DNA from: Clostridiaceae bacterium | GTDB taxonomy: Bacteria > Bacillota > Clostridia > Oscillospirales > Acutalibacteraceae | Direction of reading: 5' to 3' | Length of the DNA: 7,682 nt | NCBI GenBank assembly: GCA_904502215.1 | Contig: CAJGDQ010000044.1 | Coordinates: 1-7,682, forward strand | The notes under the pieces: generated by a model | What the model was told of the DNA's origin: nothing | Seen by the model: only the letters and a program-made list of their open reading frames with translations | Databases searched by the model: none | Part shown: positions 1 to 5,354 of the stretch, in pieces | How positions within the stretch are numbered: the first letter of the stretch is position 1 | Layout: the number at the start of each line of letters is the position of its first letter | Made by a program: the position numbers and the translations under genes

Positions 1-1
1 C

Positions 2-574
2 TTTGATAACCTCACAGCTATCGGTTATATGATGGGTTCAGGCGGTCTTATCGTTATGGATGAGGATAACTGTATGGTTGATATGGCTAAGTTCTTCCTT
101 GAGTTCACCGTTGATGAGTCCTGCGGTAAGTGCACTCCTTGCCGTGTTGGCACCAAGCGTTTGCTTGAGCTTCTTGATAAGATTACTCAGGGCAAGGGAA
201 CTCTTGAGGATGTTGATAGACTTGAAGAGCTTTGCTACTATATTAAGCAAAATTCTCTTTGCGGTCTCGGTCAAACTGCTCCAAACCCCGTTCTTGCAAC
301 CCTTAACTTCTTCCGTGATGAGTATATAGCTCACGTTGTTGATAAGAAGTGTCCTGCAGGTGTTTGTAAAGACCTTCTTAAGTTCTCAATCGATAAGGAA
401 AAATGTATCGGTTGCGGCGTTTGTGCGAGAAACTGCCCTGTTAATGCTATTATTAAGACCGATTACATTGCTCCCGGTCATAAGTTACCTTCTTATGAGA
501 TTGATGCTGATAAGTGCGTTAAGTGCGGAGTATGTATGGGCAACTGCAAATTTAAAGCTATTTCAAAGATATAA
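2..574 (+). CDS. hydB: NADH-dependent [FeFe]-hydrogenase, HydB/NuoF-like subunit (C-terminal part, 5' end outside window)
   Basis: This is the C-terminal 190 codons of a cytoplasmic NuoF-like diaphorase subunit, which passes electrons between NAD(H) and the hydrogenase subunit. The frame is open from base 2, so the flavin- and NAD-binding part lies upstream. Counting from the Met at 29, the NuoF C-terminal [4Fe-4S] (N3-type) motif SCGKCTPCR supplies C32, C35 and C38, with C78 in SLCGLG. A KCPAGVC segment (C108, C113) leads into a two-cluster ferredoxin tail, C126/C129/C132/C136 and C163/C166/C169/C173. That tail separates HydB of multimeric hydrogenases from NuoF of complex I. The last cluster motif lacks the usual Pro after the fourth Cys. 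The stop lies 18 bases before hydA, so the two are co-transcribed. Codons lean heavily to GTT, CTT and GCT, as in hydA, which suggests high expression. HydC is expected just upstream. Electron bifurcation is inferred from the family, not seen. Confidence 0.93.
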   Translation, partial: FDNLTAIGYMMGSGGLIVMDEDNCMVDMAKFFLEFTVDESCGKCTPCRVGTKRLLELLDKITQGKGTLEDVDRLEELCYYIKQNSLCGLGQTAPNPVLATLNFFRDEYIAHVVDKKCPAGVCKDLLKFSIDKEKCIGCGVCARNCPVNAIIKTDYIAPGHKLPSYEIDADKCVKCGVCMGNCKFKAISKI

Positions 575-592
575 GAAAGGAGCCTTAATATA

Positions 593-2344
593 ATGGATAT
601 GATAAATGTTAAAATTAACGGTATTTCAGTAGCCGTTGAAAAGGGCTCTACTGTTTTAGATGCTGCCCGTGTTGCAGGGGTTGAAATTCCTACCCTTTGC
701 TTTATGAAAGAAAAGAACGAAATCGGCGCTTGCCGTATTTGCGTTGTTGAGGTTAACGAGGGAAGAGGCTTCCGTGTTGTAACCGCTTGTGTTTATCCTT
801 GCACTGAGGGTATGGAGGTTCTTACTAACACTGAGAAAATCCAGAAAGCCCGCAGAACAACCCTTGAGCTTATCCTTTCAACCCACGAGAAGAAATGTCT
901 TTCTTGCGTTCGTTCAACCAATTGCGAATTGCAAAAGCTTTGCCGTGATTACGGCGTTGAGGAGTCGGCTTTTGGTGGCTTTAAGCCCGAGTATGAGCTT
1001 GACAATTCTACTCCCCATTTGGTAAGAGATAACAATAAATGTATCCTTTGCCGCCGTTGTGTTGCTGCTTGTGAGGAGCAGTATGTTGGCGTTATCGGCG
1101 CTAACAACCGTGGTATTGATACCAATATCGGCACTCCCTTTGAGGTTGGTCTTTCTAATGTTCCTTGTATTTCCTGCGGTCAGTGCACTGCAGTTTGCCC
1201 TACAGGCGCATTAGTTGAAAAGGATGATACCGATAAGATTTGGGAAGCTTTAGCTGACCCCACAAAGCATGTTGTTGTTCAGACTGCTCCTTCTATTCGT
1301 GCAACTCTTGGCGAGTGCTTCGATATGCCTATCGGCACAAATGTTGAGGGCAAAATGGTTGCAGCTTTGAAGAGACTTGGTTTCCACAAGGTATTCGATA
1401 CCGACTTTGCTGCTGACCTTACCATCGTTGAAGAGGCTAATGAACTTGTTGAGCGCATTAAGAATGGCGGAGTTCTTCCGATGATTACCTCTTGCTCACC
1501 CGGTTGGGTTAAGTTCTGCGAGTATTATTATCCCGATATGATAAATCATCTTTCTTCCTGCAAATCTCCTCAGCAGATGGCAGGTGCAGTTATTAAGACC
1601 TACTATGCTGAAAAGATGGGTATCGACCCCAAGGATATCGTTTCTGTATCGGTTATGCCTTGCACTGCTAAGAAGTTTGAGATTGGCCGTGAGGACCAAA
1701 GCGCTGCAGGAGTTCCCGATGTTGATATTGCTATCACAACAAGAGAACTCTCTCGTATGATTATGCGTGCAGGTATTAACTTCACCGCTCTTCCCGATGA
1801 AGAGTTCGATAATCCGCTCGGCGAGGATACCGGTGCTGCTGTTATCTTCGGTGCAACCGGCGGTGTTATGGAAGCGGCTCTCAGAACTGCTAACGATTGG
1901 CTTACCGGCAAAGATAATGCCGAGGTTGACTTTACCGCTCTTCGTGGCACTCAGGGACTCAAGCAGGCTACTGTTAATATCGCAGGAAGCGATATTAAGG
2001 TTGCTGTGGCTTCGGGTGCAGCTGCCGCTAAGGTTGTTATGGATAGAATGAAGAACGGCAATCCTGATGGTTGGACCTTTGTTGAGATTATGGGATGCCC
2101 CGGCGGCTGTGTAAACGGCGGCGGTCAGCCTATTCAGCCTCAGTATGTTCGTGATACTGTTGACCTTAAAGCTGTTCGCGCTAAGGCTCTTTATGACCAG
2201 GATAAGGCTATGGCTATCAGAAAGTCACACGAATCACCCGTTGTTAAGACTCTTTACAGCGAGTGGTATGATGGCTTCGGCGGTCATAAGGCTCATCATG
2301 ACCTTCATACTTCCTATGTTGCTCGTGAGAAATACGGCAAGTAA
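593..2344 (+). CDS. hydA: [FeFe]-hydrogenase catalytic subunit HydA
   Basis: This 583-residue cytoplasmic enzyme catalyses 2H+ + 2e- = H2. Domains in order: a [2Fe-2S] domain (C36, C47, C50, C66); the His-Cys [4Fe-4S] domain (H98, C102, C105, C111); a two-cluster ferredoxin domain (C150/C153/C156/C160 and C192/C195/C198/C202); and the H-cluster domain from about 225. H-cluster motifs are L1 TSCSPGW (299-305), L2 MPCTAKKFE (355-363) and L3 EIMGCPGGCVNGGGQP (498-513), followed by the small-subunit-like C-terminus. Residues matching the C. pasteurianum CpI proton path are present: C301, S321, E281, E284 and R288. The oddity is S302, which aligns with CpI Cys300, a [4Fe-4S] ligand. The length fits CpI-type enzymes and lacks the C-terminal extension of Thermotoga HydA. 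AGAAAGGAG (574-582), 10 bases before the ATG, fixes the start over the in-frame ATG at 599. The hydB neighbour implies a HydABC-type NADH-linked, perhaps bifurcating, complex. Confidence 0.96.
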   Translation: MDMINVKINGISVAVEKGSTVLDAARVAGVEIPTLCFMKEKNEIGACRICVVEVNEGRGFRVVTACVYPCTEGMEVLTNTEKIQKARRTTLELILSTHEKKCLSCVRSTNCELQKLCRDYGVEESAFGGFKPEYELDNSTPHLVRDNNKCILCRRCVAACEEQYVGVIGANNRGIDTNIGTPFEVGLSNVPCISCGQCTAVCPTGALVEKDDTDKIWEALADPTKHVVVQTAPSIRATLGECFDMPIGTNVEGKMVAALKRLGFHKVFDTDFAADLTIVEEANELVERIKNGGVLPMITSCSPGWVKFCEYYYPDMINHLSSCKSPQQMAGAVIKTYYAEKMGIDPKDIVSVSVMPCTAKKFEIGREDQSAAGVPDVDIAITTRELSRMIMRAGINFTALPDEEFDNPLGEDTGAAVIFGATGGVMEAALRTANDWLTGKDNAEVDFTALRGTQGLKQATVNIAGSDIKVAVASGAAAAKVVMDRMKNGNPDGWTFVEIMGCPGGCVNGGGQPIQPQYVRDTVDLKAVRAKALYDQDKAMAIRKSHESPVVKTLYSEWYDGFGGHKAHHDLHTSYVAREKYGK

Positions 2345-2355
2345 TATATAAAGTG

Positions 2356-2384
2356 TTGAAAAAAATCTCCGTTACCTTTATAAT
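2356..2384 (+). promoter_or_regulatory. Sigma-A promoter for the ttcA-like gene, overlapping the hydA terminator
   Basis: TTGAAA (2356-2361) is a 5/6 match to the -35 box. It is followed by exactly 17 bases and a perfect TATAAT (2379-2384). The -10 falls in the loop of the hairpin at 2362-2399, and the spacer is mostly its left arm. The predicted start near 2391 gives a leader of about 26 bases carrying AGGAGA. No other room for a promoter exists between the hairpin and the TTG start at 2417. Seen in sequence; activity is inferred. Confidence 0.72.
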
Positions 2385-2399
2385 GGTAACGGAGATTTT
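2362..2399 (+). terminator. Hairpin terminator of the hyd operon (possibly bidirectional)
   Basis: The 15-bp perfect stem pairs 2362-2376 with 2385-2399 around the 8-base loop TTTATAAT. The stem core CTCCGTTACC/GGTAACGGAG is stable. On the + strand the U-rich part is short (TTTT, then AGTTT), whereas seven A's at 2359-2365 would give a good U-tract on the - strand. It begins 18 bases after the hydA stop. Confidence 0.82.
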
Positions 2400-2404
2400 A
2401 GTTT

Positions 2405-2410
2405 AGGAGA
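2405..2410 (+). promoter_or_regulatory. Ribosome binding site that fixes a TTG start
   Basis: AGGAGA lies 6 bases before TTG at 2417. No in-frame ATG occurs before the PP-loop motif of the following gene, so this site decides the TTG start. Confidence 0.75.
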
Positions 2411-2416
2411 ATTATT

Positions 2417-3253
2417 TTGGCTGAAAGAAAATTGGAAAAGCATATATTAGTGCAAAGAAGTATTATCAAAAAATATAGAAAAACCATATGGAATGGCTTT
2501 ATTTCGGCAGTTCAGGAATATGAGCTAATAAAAGAAAACGATAAAATTGCCGTTTGTATTTCGGGCGGTAAGGATTCGATGATGCTTGCTTGCTGTATGA
2601 GACAATTACAACAATTTAGCAAGGTGCCTTTTTCCTTGGTTTTTCTTGTTATGGACCCCGGTTATAACAAGGAAAATAGGGAGCTGATTGAGAAAAATGC
2701 AAAAACTTTAAATCTTGATGTTCATATTTTTGAAAGTGATATTTTTGAGGTTACCGATAGGGTTGGTGGCTCGCCTTGTTATCTTTGCGCCAGGATGAGA
2801 AGAGGATGCCTTTATTCTAAAGCCAAAGAGCTTGGCTGCAACAAAATAGCCTTGGGCCATCACTTTAACGATGTTATCGAAACTGTTTTAATGAGTATGA
2901 TGTATTCTTCCGAGATTAAAACAATGCTCCCAAAGCTTCATAGCACCAACTTTGAGGGTATGGAGCTAATTCGTCCTTTATATAAGGTCAAGGAAAAGGA
3001 TATCATAAGCTGGGCTGAGTATAACGGGCTTAAATTTTTGCAGTGCGCCTGCAAGATGACCGAGAAAAACGCCGATATCGAGCTTTTATCCAAAAGAAAA
3101 GAAATAAAACAGCTTATAGCTGATATAAAAAAAGAAAACCCCGAGGTTGATGATAGCATCTTTCGGAGTCTTCATAATGTTAATTTGGCAACCATCCCCG
3201 GTTGGAGAGATAGGGATAGTGGGGAACTGCATTCTTTCTTAGAAAAGTATTAA
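2417..3253 (+). CDS. TtcA-like PP-loop ATPase, probable tRNA 2-thiocytidine synthase
   Basis: This 278-residue protein belongs to the adenine-nucleotide alpha-hydrolase (PP-loop) superfamily, TtcA/TilS branch. SGGKDS (49-54) is the ATP-binding PP-loop. GSPCYLCARMRRG holds the C121-x2-C124 pair, and LQCAC holds C210 and C212, one of which should be the third cysteine. TtcA uses three cysteines to hold a [4Fe-4S] cluster. LGHHFND (146-152) is also a typical family motif. In Enterobacteria TtcA thiolates cytidine 32 of some tRNAs after ATP activation. The exact tRNA target here is inferred from family only, and a related sulfur-transfer role is possible. The start is TTG, supported by AGGAGA 6 bases upstream and the lack of an earlier ATG. 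It probably has its own promoter (2356-2384). Its stop codon overlaps the stop of the convergent glycosylase gene. Confidence 0.85.
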   Translation: MAERKLEKHILVQRSIIKKYRKTIWNGFISAVQEYELIKENDKIAVCISGGKDSMMLACCMRQLQQFSKVPFSLVFLVMDPGYNKENRELIEKNAKTLNLDVHIFESDIFEVTDRVGGSPCYLCARMRRGCLYSKAKELGCNKIALGHHFNDVIETVLMSMMYSSEIKTMLPKLHSTNFEGMELIRPLYKVKEKDIISWAEYNGLKFLQCACKMTEKNADIELLSKRKEIKQLIADIKKENPEVDDSIFRSLHNVNLATIPGWRDRDSGELHSFLEKY

Positions 3254-4077
3254 ATTTCGAGCTTAGTTTCCCTTGCATAAAAGAAAATATATTGCTGAAC
3301 GATACCTGCGTATTTTTCGGCTTCCTTTGGAAGTTCACCGCCGAACAAAACTTCCATAGCCCTTTTTATCCAAACATCCTTTGGAAATGCGGAGATATGC
3401 CTATGGGAGAAAAGAAGAGCGCAGTCGGCAACCTTGGGGCCAACACCCTTGATTTTCATAAGCTCGGCCCTTGCCTCATCTATTGGCAAGTCTTTGAGTG
3501 TTTCAAGCAAAATTTCTCCGTTTGCCACCTTTTTAGCGGCATCAAGAATATATTTTGCTCTAAAGCCTGAGCGCAAAACCGATAAATCCTCTAAAGTTAG
3601 ACTTGCGATTTTTTGAGCGGTTGGAAATGTGTAAAAACCGCCCATATCCTCACCGAAATTCTCGCAAAGCCTTGCAATAATGCCCTTAATTCGCTTGATA
3701 TTATTGTTTTGAGAGATTATAAACGAGCATAAGGTTTCCCAAGGCTCTTGGTTTAAAACTCGAATGCCTTTTCCAAATTCCGAGGCTTTTTTGAGAATTT
3801 CATTTGAGCTGATTTCGGTTATGATTTTGCCGTAATCCCGCTCAAAATCAAAATAATCGCACCATATATTATTAAAATCTTCTTCGGTTGTATTATAAAG
3901 AATGATAACCGAGTCCTTAATTTCGATTTCAAGGTATTTGCCAAAGGCAACGCCAAGCCAAACGCCGTTTTGCTCTTCCCAACGAAAAGCCTGACCGCAA
4001 TCAAGGGTTTGCGCTAAATTCATTTCGGCAATACCGCTTATATAAACATTTGAATTTTTAAATTCAGCCTTAAACAT
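3250..4077 (-). CDS. ogg: 8-oxoguanine DNA glycosylase/AP lyase, OGG1 family
   Basis: This base-excision repair enzyme removes 8-oxoguanine from DNA and nicks the abasic site. From the ATG at 4077 it has 275 residues. CGQAFRW (27-33) is the N-terminal OGG motif and SFIISQNNNIKRI (118-130) matches the OGG NNN segment. The helix-hairpin-helix GPD region is KIKGVGPKVADC (208-219), with K215 as the expected Schiff-base lysine. FPKDVW follows with D234 as the catalytic Asp. The K-to-D spacing of 19 equals that of human OGG1 (K249/D268). No C-terminal FeS Cys set is present, unlike endonuclease III or MutY. A longer reading from TTG at 4101 would add 8 residues, but its codon abuts a TATAAT that looks like this gene's own -10 box, so I prefer 4077 with GGTGAT 3 bases upstream. 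The gene converges on the ttcA-like gene and diverges from the DUF6062-like gene. Confidence 0.9.
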   Translation of the reverse strand: MFKAEFKNSNVYISGIAEMNLAQTLDCGQAFRWEEQNGVWLGVAFGKYLEIEIKDSVIILYNTTEEDFNNIWCDYFDFERDYGKIITEISSNEILKKASEFGKGIRVLNQEPWETLCSFIISQNNNIKRIKGIIARLCENFGEDMGGFYTFPTAQKIASLTLEDLSVLRSGFRAKYILDAAKKVANGEILLETLKDLPIDEARAELMKIKGVGPKVADCALLFSHRHISAFPKDVWIKRAMEVLFGGELPKEAEKYAGIVQQYIFFYARETKLEI

Positions 4078-4080
4078 TTT

Positions 4081-4086
4081 ATCACC
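4081..4086 (-). promoter_or_regulatory. GGTGAT ribosome binding site for ogg
   Basis: Read on the - strand this is GGTGAT, 3 bases before ATG 4077. It matches the 3' part of the full anti-SD complement AGAAAGGAGGTGATC and supports the ATG rather than the upstream TTG as start. Confidence 0.6.
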
Positions 4087-4092
4087 GTAACC

Positions 4093-4121
4093 ATTATACA
4101 AAAAAATTTTTAAAAAGTAAA
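4093..4121 (-). promoter_or_regulatory. Sigma-A promoter for ogg
   Basis: On the - strand, TTTACT (4121-4116, 4/6 match to TTGACA) is followed by a 17-base spacer and a perfect TATAAT (4098-4093). The expected start near 4086 leaves a leader of only about 9 bases, nearly all of it the GGTGAT site. Confidence 0.6.
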
Positions 4122-4136
4122 TACAGGAGTAAAATA

Positions 4137-4829
4137 ATGAGAGACGATATTTGCACCATACCTGTCAGCGAGGTTTTTGAAGAAAACGATGGCTGTCCTA
4201 TATGCCGAATGAAAGCTATAATTGAAAAAAGAATTATCGATTATATTATGGGCGATGCTATGATGGAGCCTGATGTTAGAATTTCAACTAATCAGGTTGG
4301 ATTTTGCGAGAAGCATTATGATAAAATGATGGCGAATAGGGGAAGACTTCAGCTGACTTTAATGCTTCAAACCCATATTGCTGAGCTTAATGAAAAGGTT
4401 TTTACCAAGAAATTCTTAACACCAATATCAAAGCAGAACAATGAGGCCAAGAAAATCCTTGATAGCTGTTTTATATGCAGTAAAATCGAGTTTGGTATGA
4501 GCCGAATGATAGATACCATTTATCGCACTTATGAAAATGAAAAGGATTTCAGAAATCTTTTTGATAATCAAAGTATGTTTTGCTTAAAGCATTATGAACT
4601 GCTTTCAAGCGGGGTTAATAAGCATAATATGAAGCGTTATGGGGGCGACTTTTTGAAGAGTTTAAACCGCATAACAGGGGATTACTCAAGAAGGCTATAT
4701 GATAGTTTGAGCGAGTTTGCTGCGAGCTTTGATTATCGCTCGGCAGGAACTGACTTATCAAATTCTGAATGCAAAAATTCGGTTGAGAGAACGGTTGATT
4801 TTTTAAGTGGTAGAATTACGATTGATTAA
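4137..4829 (+). CDS. DUF6062-like protein with duplicated CxxC/CxxH modules
   Basis: This is a 230-residue soluble protein of unknown function. I place it in the DUF6062 family by recall of the CPICxM and GFCxxHY signatures; this is not verified. It has two tandem copies of a Cys/His module: C20-x2-C23 with C57-x2-H60, and C111-x2-C114 with C149-x2-H152. The gaps between pairs are 33 and 34 residues. Each copy reads CPIC or CFIC, then a helix-rich linker, then FCxxHY, so the protein looks like an internal duplication with two likely zinc sites. No signal peptide or membrane segment is visible. The last 35 residues are polar and outside the repeats. GGAG at 4126-4129 lies 7 bases before the ATG. 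The start is divergent from ogg, separated by 59 bases. I see no convincing promoter of its own and no terminator after it. Confidence 0.8.
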   Translation: MRDDICTIPVSEVFEENDGCPICRMKAIIEKRIIDYIMGDAMMEPDVRISTNQVGFCEKHYDKMMANRGRLQLTLMLQTHIAELNEKVFTKKFLTPISKQNNEAKKILDSCFICSKIEFGMSRMIDTIYRTYENEKDFRNLFDNQSMFCLKHYELLSSGVNKHNMKRYGGDFLKSLNRITGDYSRRLYDSLSEFAASFDYRSAGTDLSNSECKNSVERTVDFLSGRITID

Positions 4830-4854
4830 CATAATTCGACAAAATAATACCAAA

Positions 4855-4936
4855 TGTGCATAGCAAAACGGCATAAATAGGGGAGTTTATCAACTTTTCC
4901 ACCGAGTTATCCACATTTTTATGTTAACTTGAATAA
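4855..4936 (+). promoter_or_regulatory. Cluster of DnaA-box-like 9-mers
   Basis: The 160-base gap 4830-4989 holds five sites resembling the DnaA box TTATNCACA. These are 4855-4863 (- strand, CTATGCACA, 8/9), 4887-4895 (+, TTATCAACT, 7/9), 4895-4903 (+, TTTTCCACC, 7/9), 4907-4915 (+, TTATCCACA, perfect) and 4928-4936 (- strand, TTATTCAAG, 7/9). The three + sites are tandem, and an AT-rich stretch with a T-run follows (4916-4965). This could be a DnaA-controlled regulatory region for the small gene at 4990 or a DnaA-titrating site. No dnaA, dnaN or rpmH is nearby, so a replication origin is unlikely. DnaA binding is inference. Confidence 0.5.
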
Positions 4937-4989
4937 CTTTTCCTTTTTTTGTTAAGACTAAATTTGTAACATAGAAAAGGGGAAAAGAT

Positions 4990-5259
4990 ATGGTAAAAGG
5001 TGTTAGTAAAACGGTTATAGTTGTTAATAATACGGGGAGTAAATTATTTGAAAAGATAGTTTTTTATGTAACCCCCGAGTATGGAAATCTTAATGCAAAG
5101 CAACTCAGAAAAGCTGCAAGCGAATTTTCCTTTAATTACGATTATTCACCGGCGAAATCACTTAGAAAAAGGTATAAAAGAAAGCTAAATATCAAACTTT
5201 TGAGTATTTTAGGGTTAGGCTTGGCTATACTCACGGTGGCACTGATTTTAATATTGTAA
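4990..5259 (+). CDS. Small tail-anchored membrane protein, unknown function
   Basis: This 89-residue protein has one hydrophobic segment at the very C-terminus (about 70-89), preceded by a strongly basic stretch (RKRYKRK, 60-66). That is the layout of a C-tail-anchored inner-membrane protein with a cytoplasmic N-terminal domain. The N-terminus begins MVKGVSKTVIVV and continues with LFEKIVFYV, so it probably forms a small alpha/beta fold. I recall short Clostridia proteins of 75-90 residues sharing an MxKGVSxxVIVVxxxxxxLFE pattern, sometimes mislabelled as translation initiation factor 2, but cannot verify this. I assign no function. AAAAGGGG (4975-4982) sits 7 bases before the ATG. It stands alone between a DnaA-box-like cluster upstream and a terminator downstream, so it appears monocistronic. 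Confidence 0.78.
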   Translation: MVKGVSKTVIVVNNTGSKLFEKIVFYVTPEYGNLNAKQLRKAASEFSFNYDYSPAKSLRKRYKRKLNIKLLSILGLGLAILTVALILIL

Positions 5260-5269
5260 ATAAACTGTT

Positions 5270-5311
5270 AAAGAATGCGAGAAATACTGTTATTTTCTTG
5301 CATTTTTTTTT
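5270..5311 (+). terminator. Rho-independent terminator after the small tail-anchored gene
   Basis: The stem pairs 5270-5284 with 5294-5308 (15 pairs including two G-U; core AATGCGAGAAA/TTTCTTGCATT), with a 9-base loop. It runs into nine consecutive T's (5303-5311). The stem is AT-rich with only three G-C pairs, so it is weaker than the other two terminators. It begins 10 bases after the stop at 5259. Confidence 0.62.
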
Positions 5312-5326
5312 ATTTTGACATATAAT
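5298..5326 (+). promoter_or_regulatory. Sigma-A promoter for the membrane-protein operon
   Basis: A perfect TATAAT (5321-5326) is preceded by a 17-base spacer and TTGCAT (5298-5303), a 3/6 match to the -35 box that lies in the right arm of the preceding terminator. The predicted start near 5333 gives a leader of about 22 bases with GGTGAT (5346-5351) before the ATG at 5355. Confidence 0.55.
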
Positions 5327-5354
5327 GAATTTAAACTTTTAAGTTGGTGATGTT

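Noticed and set aside
1603..1950. 115-codon open frame on the - strand inside hydA
   Set aside because: Lies wholly within a strongly conserved hydrogenase coding region, with no SD and low-complexity Ser/Ala/Ile-rich product; a shadow of hydA codon bias.
4078..4101. Eight-residue N-terminal extension of ogg from TTG at 4101
   Set aside because: The TTG abuts the likely -10 box of the gene, has no SD, and the extra residues are not part of the OGG fold; ATG 4077 has GGTGAT upstream.
4887..4936. Chromosomal replication origin (oriC) from the tandem DnaA-like boxes and AT-rich flank
   Set aside because: No dnaA, dnaN, recF or rpmH nearby, and gene orientation does not switch at the site: the highly expressed hyd genes to the left are on the + strand, which would oppose a fork leaving here.
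5315..5320. Perfect TTGACA read as a -35 box
   Set aside because: It directly abuts TATAAT (no spacer), so it cannot serve that -10. The -10 it could serve (TTTAAG, 5338-5343) would start RNA about 5 bases before the ATG and lose the GGTGAT site.
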